Assembly: GCA_017311315.1 (NCBI GenBank)
Contig: CM029634.1
Location: 23,364,391 to 23,428,390, forward strand
Source of the DNA: Dendrocalamus latiflorus
Lineage: Eukaryota > Streptophyta > Magnoliopsida > Poales > Poaceae
Length of the DNA: 64,000 nt
Direction: 5' to 3'
In this document: positions 1 to 13,391 of the stretch, piece by piece
Numbering within the stretch: position 1 is the stretch's first letter
How the letters are laid out: every line of letters begins with the position of its first letter
The notes under the pieces: model-generated
Told to the model about the DNA's origin: nothing
What the model saw: only the letters and a program-made list of their open reading frames with translations
Databases searched by the model: none
Translations under genes and position numbers: made by a program

Positions 1-212
1 TTGTTGCAAAAAAAGGTCTGAACTCCGAACCACCGAACTGAACATTATATAATAGCAAGTGCAACCTTGAAATCAGAAAGAACAAAAATAATTTCAAGGT
101 GCAATGCTAATAACATATTAGAATAGCAAAGTCTTTGCATCAGGAAACTCTAAAAATGATAGTAGGAAGTGATTTAACACCCAAGAAACAGAGAGACAAA
201 AGAATTATATAC

Positions 213-723
213 CTTCAGACCTGCTTAAAGCTTCTCTGGTTGTAACAGTCACACCTGGCCATTGGAGAGAGTCAACAAGAAGGACGAGGCCACAATATTT
301 TATTTTCCTCTTTGGGATCAGAACACAGTTCAATATCTTCAAATCACAAAACATATCCACAGAGTACAGTCCCAGTACCGTTTGAATATGTCATGTTAGA
401 GTTTGTTTTCAACAAAATGTGATACTATCTATGCATGATTAAACCAGGAACACAGGTACAGTACAATGCTATTGTACATTAATATCCCAATAACAATCAA
501 TGATGGCACACGGCGCATGCATCCCTACTTACAAATTCAGTATTGAGTTGCTACATTTTTTAAATTGAGTTGCTACATGTTATAGCCATGTTTTGTGGCC
601 AATTTGCAATCTATGCTAATCAGGGTCAAATACATTAATTAAACAGATAGAGAACGGATTCTGGCTGAGAGTTTTAGACCTACCTGAGCCGCTGTTGAAG
701 TAGGCAATAAGAACAATGAAACC
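213..723 (-). other. candidate downstream exons of an unidentified minus-strand gene
   Basis: On the minus strand, 684-723 is a 40 bp segment bounded by a good acceptor (TTTCAG) and a textbook donor (CAG/GTAGGT). From about 400 down to 213 there is an open stretch of roughly 60 codons ending in a GAAG/GTATAT donor. The open frame includes the peptide YCGLVLLVDSLQWPGV, which I do not recognise. They could be 3' exons or UTR exons of the GC-rich exon at 779-1209, whose frame stops before them. The gene would run off the left edge. Splice signals and openness are what is seen; linkage into one transcript is inference. Confidence 0.25.
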
Positions 724-778
724 CTGAAACAAACATCAACACCAACGCCATCAGCATCAGCCAAACACATGGGGAATC

Positions 779-1387
779 CTAAACAACAGCAGCAGAGGCG
801 TCCTGTGGCGATAACTTTGGCTGCCCGCCAGGAGCCGAAGGGGAGGCGGCCTGCTTCGCCTCGCGACGTCGGATGAAGCGGTTCTCCTCGGGGAGCCTAT
901 CCACCGGTTGCGGCATCCGTGGCACGCCACGGCCGGCGCCAGAGGTAGGGAGCGAACGCGGCGCCTCGGAGGATGAGGCGCCGGGCGTCGGCGGCTCCAG
1001 ATCGGAGGGGGGGAGGGATGTCATCGAAGCGCTTGGTAATGGTCGGTTGCTTGGGGGCATCTTCACTGGACGGCGGCGGGGGCGGGGGCGATCCACGACC
1101 GCGGCCAGCGCCAGAGAATGACGAGAAGGATGGGATGGTGGGGGACGGCGGAATCACGGAGTCCCCGCGCCGCGGCCCCCAGATTCGGGTGCGGAGAAGG
1201 GATCTGAGCCGTCGTCGTCGTCGTCAGGGATGGGGCTCCATCCCAACGCTGATCTAGCCGCCCCGCCGGATCCTACCGCTGTCTCCCGCCCGGATCCGGC
1301 CGCCGTCGCCTCGGTTCTGGTCGCTGCTGGTCTCGATGCGCCCAGCCTCGTCGGATCCGAACAGCCTGCGCCGGATCCCGCCATCAC
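779..1387 (-). CDS. candidate GC-rich coding exon with two apparent frameshifts, function unknown
   Basis: The minus strand reads as a plausible Pro/Gly/Ser-rich protein only if two frame changes are allowed. The first frame (1387 down to about 1155) ends PDDDDDGSDPFSAPESGG then a stop. The sense continues in a second frame with the motif SFSSFSGAGRGRG to about 1010. It moves to a third frame beside a run of seven C residues at about 1010-1017. The third frame ends at the stop at 779-781 and includes TSGAGRGVPRMPQPVD and ENRFIRRREAKQ. The repeated SGAGRG motif on both sides of the break argues that the frames belong together. It may be a pseudogene, an assembly error in a homopolymer, or chance openness in GC-rich DNA. 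I do not recognise the family. Confidence 0.35.
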
Positions 1388-1465
1388 CGAGCCGCCCCAG
1401 TTACGCCTTCGACTTGGACTTCGCCGCCGCGCCGCCTAGGACAGGAGAGGAAGCCCTAGGAGCGG

Positions 1466-1660
1466 GAGATGGGCGGTGAGAGGAGGCGGCGGCGGAGCGG
1501 AGGGAGGAGGAGGCGGCGGCGCGGCGTGGGGAGGAGGAGGAGCGGTGGAGCGGAGGAGTGGGGGAGGAGGCGGCGGTGGCGACGACGTGGGGAGGAAGAG
1601 GCGAGGGCGGAGAGGAGGAGTAGGAGGTGGGACACGGCGGCGCGGGGTCGGTGGGGGGTG
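1466..1660. repeat. purine-rich GGA/GGC low-complexity tract
   Basis: The plus strand is almost entirely G and A with interspersed CGG. All long open frames here (poly-Arg/Gly on plus, poly-Pro on minus) are compositional artefacts. The tract lies just upstream of the candidate minus-strand exon, so it may be its CT-rich leader on the minus strand. Confidence 0.6.
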
Positions 1661-2114
1661 GAGCAGCGTCTCGGGCGGAGTTTTCACGAGGTGGGGTGTG
1701 GGGTGGAGATTAGGAGAGGTGGGTCGGCGCAAGTTTTTTTTAAGGCGGGAGAGTACTGCAGATCCATTGAAGGATAATCGTCGAATATGGTTGAGTAAGG
1801 AGAGAGAATGGAGGAGAGTTAATCTGGTGTACACGTTTTTATGATGGTATATTTCTGGGTGCATATTGTGGTGTGGATGTAGTTAAGGTCATGACTGTGG
1901 AGCAGGTAATTGTTGGGTGGATGTAGGATAATTTTAACTGGTGGATTATTAGTGTAGACTAATTAATTAGCTACATGTTCCATTGCTCTTCGAAAAAACA
2001 GAAGGAAAAAAAAGGTAAGAAATGGGACGAAACTTATATTGCAAAGAAAGATGAAAAACGCCACACGTCATATCTCTTCAAGATTGTTGATCAGATTTCG
2101 AGAAACAAAAAAGA

Positions 2115-5100
2115 GAGATTGTCCGAGACCATCGTCATCTCATGGCAAACGTCTCGCCGGTTTCCACTTTGTCTTCAAGAAAAAATGTGGGTATATATCA
2201 AAAAGACTGTTAGGATATAAATATTAGGAATAGTTTATTGTAATTTATACAGAAGATTATTGAAATAAATAAAATCGTTGGATTGTTCTTTCTACATCTT
2301 GTATCTATCTGTTCTTCTACTTTTACATTGTCTAATTGTGCAATTGTGTTCTTCTTTCTAGTTGTATTGGTTGGTTGTTTGGATCCGGTCGCGCGTGCCT
2401 ACACGCACACGCACACGCACCGCAGACTTCGACTGCGACGGACCAAACGCCGCAATCCACCCCGTGCATGCCATCGCCCGCAAGAAAGCACGCCACCACC
2501 TTCGGCTTCGTGCCCGCATCAGATCGCCCGCCGCCGCAACCAACGGTGCAGTCGGCCTCAGCCGGCGCCACAATGTTGTCACTGCTGCTTGGGCTCCGCG
2601 CTAGAAGCACACCATCGCCTCGGCTCCGCCTCCATCCGCCGCCGCCGCCGCACGCTCAAACGCGTCGCGCCGCGCCGCCTTTCGCCGAGTTTGTCACCTT
2701 GGCCCACATGCACTGTCGCTCGCGCACGCTGCTGCACCAGCTGTTGCTCTGCTCCGGTCTCAACGCCCGCATGCACCGCCTCCGCCACCTCATCGTTGCC
2801 ACCGCTAGCATGCGTGCGCTGCCGTACCAACTGCTTCACCGTCGGCATCGCGCACGCCCGTACACGCATATCACCCTAGCGCACGGGTTGACTTGCCCGA
2901 GTGGGTCGCAACGTGAAACGAGCTAGATTCGGATCTGGCCCAATAGCGGAAAACGGACCAGATCAAATGCAGCCCGCATCCGAAAGGCCGGATAGAACCA
3001 GCCCTATTGGCAAATTTACAGGAACCCTCCTGACATTTTAGTAATTTCAGTTCTTTTGCGGAATGAAATTACATTGAATTTTGGATTTTATTTGTTCTTG
3101 CTGAAAAAACCTTTGGGGATCTGGATTTTGCACCGAAACAGTGAAATCTAAGGTTCTTTTATAACTTAGATCCTACCGTTTAGATTAATTACATTAACAT
3201 ATTTAATTTATGAAATAAGCATTAAGCATAAATAATCCTAGAAACTTGATTTCTAGGCATACGAGCTTTCATAAATTTGTGAAATCTTAGGCTTAATAAA
3301 TATTCCGGAAGCATCATATTTTTATGGTTCTTTTCCCAGCATTGTATGTTTGGGCAATTATTTGTGGAGTTTTTGGTAGTTTAGAAAATTGCTAAAATAC
3401 ATAATTAATTGCTTTTGGAGGCATGGTTCTAGGCGTTCTCGGGCACGAGGTCCCAAGTATAGGGATAATGCTAGGAAAATTCTGGAAAATTAAGAAAATT
3501 GTTTACTGAATAGATTAAACCCATCTTTACTATGCTACACTCATTTCATGCATGTAAATTATCTGCCAGCAGTAAACCAATAGAAAACTGCATGAAGCAT
3601 ATTTGTTTCGTTTGATATCATTATGAGGGATTTTTGCCTACAAATTGATGGCATCAACCACCTTACCTGGGCATTGAACGTTAGGACTAACTTCACATCC
3701 TCATCTCTTAGTTAAACCATTAACATGTAGTTTGGTGGTATAGTTGCACATTCTCTCATAGAGAATGCAATAATATACACTACCCAAAGAGTGAGTATTT
3801 GACTTGAGAGGGATCTGCTAACATTGTGCCATTCCATGAAGGAACGCTACAGCCAACAAAACCAATTGTGCTCCTACAGACACGATGTGACCAAATCCAA
3901 TTGTGCATTTATGACAAGAAGTTTGTAGCATAGTATAATCCCATCATGCATTGTATTGTATCTCAATTAAGGCTATGTAACCATGTAGTTATTGAAGCTA
4001 ATTTGATTAATAATACTATGTCCACCTTCCAGCCTAAAGAAGGGGGGTATATATAGAGACCTGCAATAGTCTTGTTACTACCCTTAGCTATGATTAGATG
4101 TGACTTACCTGCACGAGTTACATTGTTAGTTTAGATATAGTTCATATAGAACATGGTTATGTTCACGTAGAGCAAGTTCTCATCTTTTGCTCTAGGCTGA
4201 AAAATTCTGCATTAGATTAATATCATCTCCTAGAAAATAGAGAAAATTGTTGAAATGTAGATCTTACCTGCTGCATAGTATTTCTTACCTTACCTATCTT
4301 TCCCTTTGGTAGTAGCACATCTTACCTATAGTACATGCATGTCTGTCGGTAGCTTCTCTTACTTGTAATAAAATCCTTAATCTTTCATGGAATAAAATTG
4401 TGGATTGTATGCTTGACATTGTAAATAATATATTAACTTGTCTATTAGAAATAGTTGTTGAAAATGTGTTTTTGTTATCCACTAAACCTCAATTAACCAC
4501 GTAGGTTATTTATCCACTAGTTCTTTTTGTGTGCACTGATGCATAGTAGACAATAGGGGAACAAGATTTCCTGACAACACATGAACAAATAGAATTTATT
4601 TTCCTTATATTGATCTTTGAAGAATCATTTTAGCTAATGAAATAGTATAACCTCGAACAAGTACAGAATAACTTGCGCCCTCAGGTTGAAGTCTATATGA
4701 TCCCACCTATTACCACATTGTTTCTTATTTAATAAATCTATAAGCTGAAAATACATATATGCATTGGTTTCATGCCAAGATAAGTTATACTCTAGTACAA
4801 GTATGATTGCAATATATTGATAGAAGTACCTAAGTTGATTCAAAGCAAATGCATGATGATGACCTACACATATTATCATAGAGTGAAATTTCATATGTGT
4901 ATTTACATCCTCGATCGTTCTAAAAGGATGATGACCTACATATTGAATTATAACAATCCTTAATTATCTAATATGTCCATATTATTTTGGCACTATAAAT
5001 AGAAGTCAGGCATATTATTTATCACCCACTTAAATGGATTGTCATATATCTTAGATAATAATGAATCTTTTTGGGTGATTTAACTAAGGTTTATTCTAGA

Positions 5101-8100
5101 AGAAAATCTAGTATTTTTGTGCATGTTAATTATGGTCAAGTTTTATGTTCTAGTATTTTATTTATGTTCTTGTAGAGCATCCTACAAATTTATATTATGC
5201 TATTAGAGCATATTAATTGTGACCACATAAAATATGTTGAGTAATTATAAACTTGAAGGCTTAATGATCCAAATTAGTTTAAATGTGGTATGAGTAATTG
5301 GATCAAAACATTGGGTAATAATAAAAGAAGCTAGGCTATAAAATAATTCTACTAACTTAAATACAATGGATAGGTTTGAAGCCATCCATAGTCACTACTT
5401 AATAGTAATAGCTTGTCTCTATATATCTTGCTACCACGCTTGTAGCGCAAGTATGCAACATTGCTACACTTACATACGTACATTGCTATGTAGGCTACTA
5501 GAACTACTATTATTTAGCTTGTATGCTTGGAGCACAAAAGGGTCTAGTAGATCAACAAGCATATTGGGTTGTACTGTTTATAGGCTCAAGCAGCAATAAT
5601 TCAGTGTTTTAGCCTGTAAAGAACTATAAAATATGGCTAAAGTATATTGCGGAAATATATGCATTTTTAGGCCTTAAAGCTTATCAAATTATGGGTATAT
5701 TTGTGCTAGTAGTTGAGAATTGCATAATTATAACCCACTAGGAGATGGGATAACCTACCAGACGATTAGGATCATGTAGTTTTCCATGCCACTACATTAA
5801 TAGAAGTATAGCTCACTGTGTATAAAGATTAAGCCCCAAAGTGAAATTAGTGTGTATTGAAAGAATAAAAAAAATTTCCATACATCTATGGGCCTCTACA
5901 AGTAGTTGGGGATATATGTTGGATATGAAATTCCATTAATTTAGTGCCCATGATAGAGGATTTGTGTGGTATGGTATTAAGAAAGATTTAATCTCGGCAT
6001 TAGGGGGAGAGAAAAAGCCCAAAATTATCAAATGCCTTGATATTTATGAGTGAAAAGGATCTTTAGTATCAAGATCCACGCACTAGCCAAAGCTAAACTA
6101 AGGTTTTAATTGATCCTCCTGTAAGTTAGAAGCAAGAGCTTGCCATAATTTTTTAAGAAATTACAAAGGAGTAATGAAGTTGTGTTTGCATGAAGGTAAC
6201 TCATCCTATGAGTGGTATACCTGGGTTTTGAATATATAGTATATTTAGTTAAGCGGACCAACTTGTTGGTCAATGATCTAAATCTATGGGGACGCCTATA
6301 GGTTCTATGATCTAGTGACACTAATCAAGTAATGATTAAACACTCCTTAAGACTTATGGAAAGAATTCACCTAAAAGGTGAGATAGACCTCACAAAGAGG
6401 CTCATCATGAAGAAAAAAACCACCGATATAAGCGCGCGCATACTATAATGTTGGGATGTAGAAAACTAAGAATATTTCATTTTGGAAAATGACAAAGATT
6501 TGGTTAATAGCGAAATAACCTCTAATTATAAGGATATGGGAGAAAAGTATAGTTGTCGACAACGTTGCCTCTATAATTGCTAATGTTTCTTTAATGAGAA
6601 CCAGATCCAGAACCAAAGTCCATGGTAGAGACACTTGAAATGCTTATATCAGGTCAAATGAAGAAAGCAATTGAGGTTGAACCATAAGCGCTAAATACAT
6701 GTCTTGGACATCAAGTTCATACTTAATGGATCATTATGAAAATAATGATGTGATAAATGGTGATGATTCACAAGTCATTGCAGAAGACTAGTACTCTCCT
6801 ATTATGAATGAATACATATTCTGCTACATTGTATCACTGGCAAATGTCATGAATGAATAAAGAATATACAGTTAATGGATTATGAAAATCTGTATGAAAG
6901 AATCCATGAAGGACTCAAAATTCTTAATGAGAAGAAATGAAAATCACAAGATAATAAATCTCATACTTATGAATAAGTCTTAACCAGAAGAATGAGCATT
7001 TTCCTTGAAGGAATAAGTCAATAAGTGACTTACCATTCGATATTGAAATCACACCAATGACTAAACAATCCCTTGAAGTAGGCAAAGATCCATATAGACC
7101 TAAGAGAATGAAAGGAGGAACCGTAAGACCAGAAGTGTTCTATATAATCGCTTATTAGTGCATCTCCACCATGATGGTGGAAGTGGCAGTATGACAGTAT
7201 CTTCTAGTACCATGAAGGAACAAGTATATTGGTGATAGTGGCAATTTGATTAATCCCCTAAATACCAAAATTTAGACTAATTATATCTTACTTTGTAGTG
7301 GTACAAGCCGATTCTTATATCTCTGCTAAACAGATTAATTGGTTGTAACTTTGATAAATCCATTCAAAGAAAGATACAAAGTATTTAGCGGAAATGAAGG
7401 ACTTAATAAGTTAATCATAGGAAAGGATAAAATTGTTTGTGTTGCATAATTAAATAGTGGTTATTTGAAAGTGTTAAGCACATTGCTCCTGAATTATTTT
7501 GTTATCATAATTTCTAGAAAAATAGTGAGAATAAGTGTCTAGAAGGCTACACATTGTGAAAAATATTATTACAATATTAGAGCAAGAAGACTCCAACGGA
7601 TGTCATCTTGAGGGGAGCATATATGCTAAACTTTGATCATCATACTTAGACTATGAAAATCTTCTTTGATTTACTTTGAAGGAATCAATTTGATGATTAC
7701 TACCTGAATTTACTTTGTTGGTTTTATCACTTAATTATTGAAGATCATGCATAGATCGCGAAGATCGATAACTATTCATGAAAAATAGATGGTTTACAAG
7801 ATTGTATGATCATGAAGATTGATAACTATTCATGAAAAATAGATGGCCTATAAGATTGTATGATCATGAAGATAAAGTGTTATACTCTTTTTCCCCTTAG
7901 CGAGTTTTTACTAGAAGGTTTTTCAAATGAAAGTTTTTAATGGGGCAACATGTGCAATACAACTTGCGTATGCGATGTACTCTTTTATCCATTCTTTTTT
8001 CCAGTGGGTTTCTGAAGGAGTTTTTAACAGGCATGTGCATGTTACAGTATTCACCTAAGGAGAAGTGTTGTATAACCTACACCCCTTAAGAGTGGTGCAC

Positions 8101-8344
8101 GTTAGCCCTGTGGGCCCCACTGGTTTTGACTTTGTCTTCAAAAAGAGATGTGGAACATACCAAAATGACTCTCAGGCATAAATATCAGAAAGAGGCTATT
8201 GAAATTTGTACAAAAGATTATTAAAATAAAAAAAGATTGCCGGATTGCTCTATCCACATCTTGTGTCTATATGCTCTTCTATTTTTACATTGTTTAATTG
8301 TACAATTATTCTTAGTTGTGTTGGTTAGTTGGTTGTGCGGATCC
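2115..8344 (+). mobile_element. decayed Ty1/copia-like LTR retrotransposon
   Basis: A direct repeat of about 220 bp links 2164-2386 with 8124-8344, roughly 80 percent identical by eye. Both copies share blocks such as CTTTGTCTTCAA and TTGGTTGGTTGT-like sequence, and both end at GGATCC. Upstream of the right copy, 7880-8065 has the repeated GTACTCTTTT...GGTTTTT text common at the 3' end of grass copia elements. A purine run follows (AAGGAGAAG, 8057-8065), and then TGTTG at 8066, which I take as the 3' LTR start. Near 7085-7160 the plus strand reads KDPYRP and GPEV fragments, as in the copia reverse transcriptase/RNase H region. No intact frame survives. The 5' LTR start, primer-binding site and target duplication were not found, and 2396-2930 is GC-rich and foreign to the rest. 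Confidence 0.5.
2396..2930. other. GC-rich segment without a recognised gene
   Basis: This Cys/His/Pro/Arg-coding GC-rich block follows the left LTR-like repeat. It opens with a CACACG-type dinucleotide run (2402-2420). Frames are open on both strands, but none shows a motif or splice structure that I recognise. It could be captured or inserted DNA within the old copia element. Confidence 0.3.
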
Positions 8345-9296
<952 letters not shown>

Positions 9297-9516
9297 CAGG
9301 GGTGAGAGAGGCATTCCGTTGATAAATTTGTTCCATACCCATCCCTACTTGTTATGTGTTGATGTGGGCACAAAATTGCTCTAGCACCGCTTGTAGGTAC
9401 CATCCAAAGCCCAAACCTACACCAAAGAGGGAGCTTTGGTTCTCTGATATTGGCGATGCTGCACCCCTCGATCATCAGCCGCCACCCTTCTTTTCATCGT
9501 CCCTCGTAGAATCAGC

Positions 9517-10007
9517 TAGGAATAGGAACAGATCGGATACGATTAAATAGTCTCAAATATAAATACGAATCCATATTTTTAGAACGAATATGATTTCAAA
9601 TATTCTCAAATACGGATACGAATATTCTCAAATACGAATAAAGATATTTTCGAGTATGGAATTCTCGGATATAAATATCGGATAAAACGGATTCCTAACG
9701 GTTTTGCCGATTTTCACCGGTTTTTTACTGGTTACCGGTTTTAAACCGCCTAAATTCAAATTTTGAATCACAAAATTCATACGGATTTTTTATGGGTTCT
9801 AGAAACAGATCGAATAGTCTTGAATATGAATACGGTACGAATATTCTCGAATACGAATGCGAATACGAATATTCTCAAATACGGATACAAATATTCTCAA
9901 ATACGAATACGAACATTTTCAAACATGGATTTTGCTTACCATATTCGCGTTTTTTCGGATACAAATATCGGATAAAATGAATTATCTGTTACCGTTTTCC
10001 ACCCCTA
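9517..10007. mobile_element. non-autonomous hAT-like element, 491 bp
   Basis: The flanks GAATCAGC (9509-9516) and GAACCAGC (10008-10015) form an 8 bp target duplication with one mismatch. The left end TAGGAATAGGAACAG pairs imperfectly with the right end read inward, TAGGGGTGGAAAACGG. The body is full of short subterminal repeats (CGAATA, TATTCTCAAATACG, ACCGGTTTT), resembling Ac-type hAT ends. No transposase is encoded. Confidence 0.7.
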
Positions 10008-10015
10008 GAACCAGC

Positions 10016-10874
10016 AATCTCCCATGGTAGGCAGCGCGCACCACCGCTGCTTTCTTGCCCCGCTCATTGACGCACCATCCTCTCTCCCGCTGCCGGTCAT
10101 TCGGTGGTCATTTGGCCGCTATATGTTCATCCTACCATCTTTGTCGCCCCCACCAACGTCGTCCATGGCTGAGCCTCTAAGCTTGTAGCCTAGCAGAATG
10201 TGAGCATCTTGGTTGAAAGATTTGATCGAAGCACGAGCCTCGATGTATATGATGTGTTTTTTGGCTGTAACTTATATCTTTTGGTTACAGTTTATTAATC
10301 TAATAAATAATGATTGTTAAAAAAATTAAAACTAAAAGCTGACTGAAAAAACAAAAGAACGAGACCAATAGCTACCTCAGAATTGAAGGTGATCGGTAAC
10401 TTAATTTGTTCTGAGAAATCAACTAGCAGATACTACACACCAAATTACCAATCCTCTACAGGCATACACCGTGTACCCAAAAGCAGGGGCCGGGTTTGCA
10501 TCAACGATGATATCCTGCCCATGGAATCCACATCAGCCCAACAACAATGCCAAATAGCCAGGCCAATAGACTACTAGCGTACCGTACGTAGCCAGTACCG
10601 ACGCCATGTGCGGAAAGCATCAATAAGTACCTCCCAACTGTCCGTATGCATGTATACACAACAAAGACCTCCATAACCATAAGTTTTTGGCATCGCTCAT
10701 TCGCTACACCTTTAGCTAGCTACCTATAGGCTATAGTGTAGCTGCGACTATCCTCGATCGAGTGACCGATCATAGTCATGGACCATACATCGATCTAACT
10801 AAACATCTGTACCAATTTATATAAGTTGTGATTTTTCATGTCTGGTGCACGCATCTTCAGCCTCAAATATTGGC
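10016..10874. other. intergenic DNA, nothing recognised
   Basis: Mixed-composition sequence between two transposons. No gene, repeat or RNA was recognised. Confidence 0.4.
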
Positions 10875-11205
10875 TAACAGATACGAAAAATTGGCTATAA
10901 GACAATGTTCATTGTTCTCTTTTGTCAATGGACATCTAACATACATGGTTTAGTCAGAACACATTGACAAAAACTGTAATTTTACTGTAAGACACCGAAC
11001 CCTATATTTTATCATTTTCAGGCCAGAGGGAGAGAGAAAATTTCCGAAAAGATTCGGGTGCCCTGCCCACCCTAGAAAAACATAGTGGGGAGGTAGCACA
11101 CGGCGGCGGCGGCGCTAGCCGATGATGGGTGGCCAAAGGAGGGCTGATGAGCAGCAAAATGGAGAGCTTATGAGACTAGGAGGCCTAAGGAGGTGGCAGG
11201 TCCGG

Positions 11206-11646
11206 CTAGGTGGCGCCATAGGGCTCGGGCAGTGGTGTTTGACAGCCGGGAGCGAGAGGCCATATGTGTGTGTGGGGGGGGGGGGGGGGCGACGGCGGCC
11301 GGAGGAGAGGGAGAAGAAGGCGCGACGAGCATAAGCGGGAGAGGGCTACAGGGAACTTACCTGGGCGGCTGGCCGAGACGAAGAGGAGCCATGGCGGTCT
11401 GGCAGTGCAAGCCTGGGGCGTCCCAGGTGGGGTCACCGTGGGCAGCGAGCTGGGGTGGAGGGAGGCCTCGGCCGGCGGTGGTGAAGGGTTATGAGTACTT
11501 GAGGGGGCTCCCGGCAGAAGGAATTGAAGGAGGAGCTCATAGGGAGGAGGGATGGTGATGGTGGTGGTGGCGGTGGCTGCAGCGGCCGGCAACGAAGAAG
11601 ACGAGGGTTCTGCAAGCTCCGGCGGGGATGACTTCAAATCAAACAA
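11206..11646 (-). other. possible captured coding fragment inside the Mutator-like element
   Basis: A 146-codon open frame rich in Pro, Ser and Leu lies between the TIRs, with PPYELLLQFLLPGAPSS as its least compositional part. The minus strand also has a splice donor consensus near 11360, so the captured piece may be an exon plus intron start. I do not recognise the parent gene. Openness in such GC-rich DNA is weak evidence on its own. Confidence 0.3.
11271..11288. repeat. poly-G run
   Basis: Homopolymer G tract (about 18 bases) inside the Mutator-like element. Confidence 0.9.
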
Positions 11647-11905
11647 GGGAAGCTATGGGGGAAGTACAGGAGCAATGGCGCGGCTGGGGGTGACTTTATC
11701 GCATTAGGGTGGGTAGGGGCACCTGAGTCTTCTCAGAAATTTTCTCTCTCCCTCTCACCCGGAAATAATAAAATATAGAGCTCGGCGTCTTACGGCAAAA
11801 TTACAGCTTCTGACAGTGCGTTCTGGCTAAACTATATATTTTGGGTGTCCGTTGGCAAAGGGAGACAACGGACAGTGTCCTGTAGCCAATTTCCCTTAAC
11901 ATATA

Positions 11906-12500
11906 TTGGCTTGCTTCCAACGGCTTAAAGCCGCGGCTTTTTGGCTTCCTGATGTGTATTTTGGCTACAAATACACTATAGCGGTGGTTAGATTATTTGA
12001 GTCAAAAAAGAAAAAATAATAATAATATGAGAAAAATGATAAAGCACTGGTATCTCTTTATGGACAATGCAAAGGAATTAGGAAAAAAAAAAGAAAAATC
12101 AAAAAACTAAAATTAAGAAAACCAGAAACTGAAACCGTTTGAAGCGAGTCTAAACACCTTTTTTGCTCAAATATCCAATCCTTTTTCCCTTCGCGCACAT
12201 CGCATCCTATACTATCCTTGGTTGAACAATGCAAACTCAGTTCATAAGCAAAATAACGCAACGATTCTACTGTAGCACAGGCTGCTGGCTAATGCATGCA
12301 GCAATATTGCTGTAGATATATTTCTATTGCCGTCGTGCTATAGCGATGTCCTGGATCGTTCATTTTCCAATCGGGCGGATGGGATTGAGTTCATGGTAAA
12401 ACATTGTATCTAAGCAGTGCTAGCTGCTTTTTATCAAACTATATATATGTTCAGTAAATATCTGGTGCAAATGCACTAAGGCCATTTGAAGCGCAATAAC
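11906..12500. other. intergenic DNA, nothing recognised
   Basis: AT-rich sequence right of the 9 bp duplication of the Mutator-like element. No gene or repeat was recognised. Confidence 0.35.
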
Positions 12501-12999
12501 TGAACTGTCTCATATGAAATTCCTGCAAAATTTATGTTCTAAATGGGGCATAAATGTTGCAAACGCGTGAAAATCGGGTGCGAAAGTTTTCCAAAGTTCT
12601 CAAAAAATTACCAGAATGTAAGACCATGTGGTGGCAGCCCCATAAGAATGATAAGTATTTGACATTGCTTGTGCCTTATTTTTATTGTTTGAGTTTGATT
12701 TTGAGAAATTGCATTTTGAGTTGCTGTCATTTAGATCTAGCGGTACTGCCGGCGTTGTAATCGCGGTATGAGCGAAAAACAGTAGTACCAGCTTGTATTG
12801 CGGTGTGACCGACCGAAGAGGTAGTAGTGGCCTATAATTGCTGGTAGATATTTTTCAGAGAAGGTTTTTTTTGGGGTTTTTGGTCTGAGACCTGATGCAA
12901 TAGTACCAGCTTTGGAGTTACGATACGACTGGAATGGTGGTATGACCGGCATGGGTACCGCAGTCATACTGGCCCTTGTGCTAAGTGATTTCGAGTGTT

Positions 13000-13095
13000 G
13001 GTTTGTTAGTGTTAGTCACAGTGGGAGTTCGTGCAAGTGTTAGTCATGTTAGGAGTCCGTGCAAGTGTTAGTCATGGGGAGTCCATGCATGTGTG
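13000..13095. repeat. short tandem repeats, about 30 bp unit
   Basis: Three degenerate copies of GTGTTAGTCA...GGAGTCCGTGCAA follow each other within the old LTR. Confidence 0.6.
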
Positions 13096-13326
13096 AGTCA
13101 TAGTATGTCCATGCATATGGTTTACTGATTAAGAGTCAAGTTCATTTCGTTTGTGCTCGGATCAATTGTTTTGTTTTTTGGTGTGTAGGTGCATTGATGA
13201 TTTTTGTGGCCAGCGGTCAGACCAAGGCTACAAAAGGAGTTCTGAGACCATGGCGTGTCATGTAAGTTCGAGTGGAGCAATATCTCAAGCTGAGAAGCAT
13301 AAGAAAAAGACAAGGATCATCAATAG

Positions 13327-13391
13327 GCAATGCATGCAAGTGATGTGCCAAATGGACTTATGCATGCAAGTGATGTGCCAAATGGACTTAT
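13327..13391. repeat. 30 bp perfect tandem duplication
   Basis: The unit TGCATGCAAGTGATGTGCCA plus AATGGACTTA occurs twice in direct succession. Confidence 0.85.

Larger units (their letters stand above)
10884..11896. mobile_element. Mutator-like element with about 200 bp TIRs (Pack-MULE form)
   Basis: 10884-11085 and 11690-11896 are long inverted repeats. Both arms share AATTGGCTA, GTTTAG(T/C)CAGAAC, CTGTAATTTT and GAGGGAGAGAGAAAATTTC in inverse order. The flanks TAACAGATA (10875-10883) and TAACATATA (11897-11905) form a 9 bp target duplication with one mismatch, as expected for Mutator-like elements. The 600 bp interior is strongly GC-rich and carries no transposase. On its minus strand it has a CAG/GTAAGT donor near 11360, as in captured host exons (Pack-MULEs). 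Confidence 0.78.

Noticed and set aside
1436..1864. Poly-Arg/Gly and poly-Pro open frames of 100-140 codons
   Set aside because: They follow from the purine-rich low-complexity tract; several overlap on both strands.
12300..13150. A left TG end and duplication for the old copia LTR ending at 14933
   Set aside because: Neither CAGAG nor GAGAT before a TG was found upstream, so the left limit stays open.
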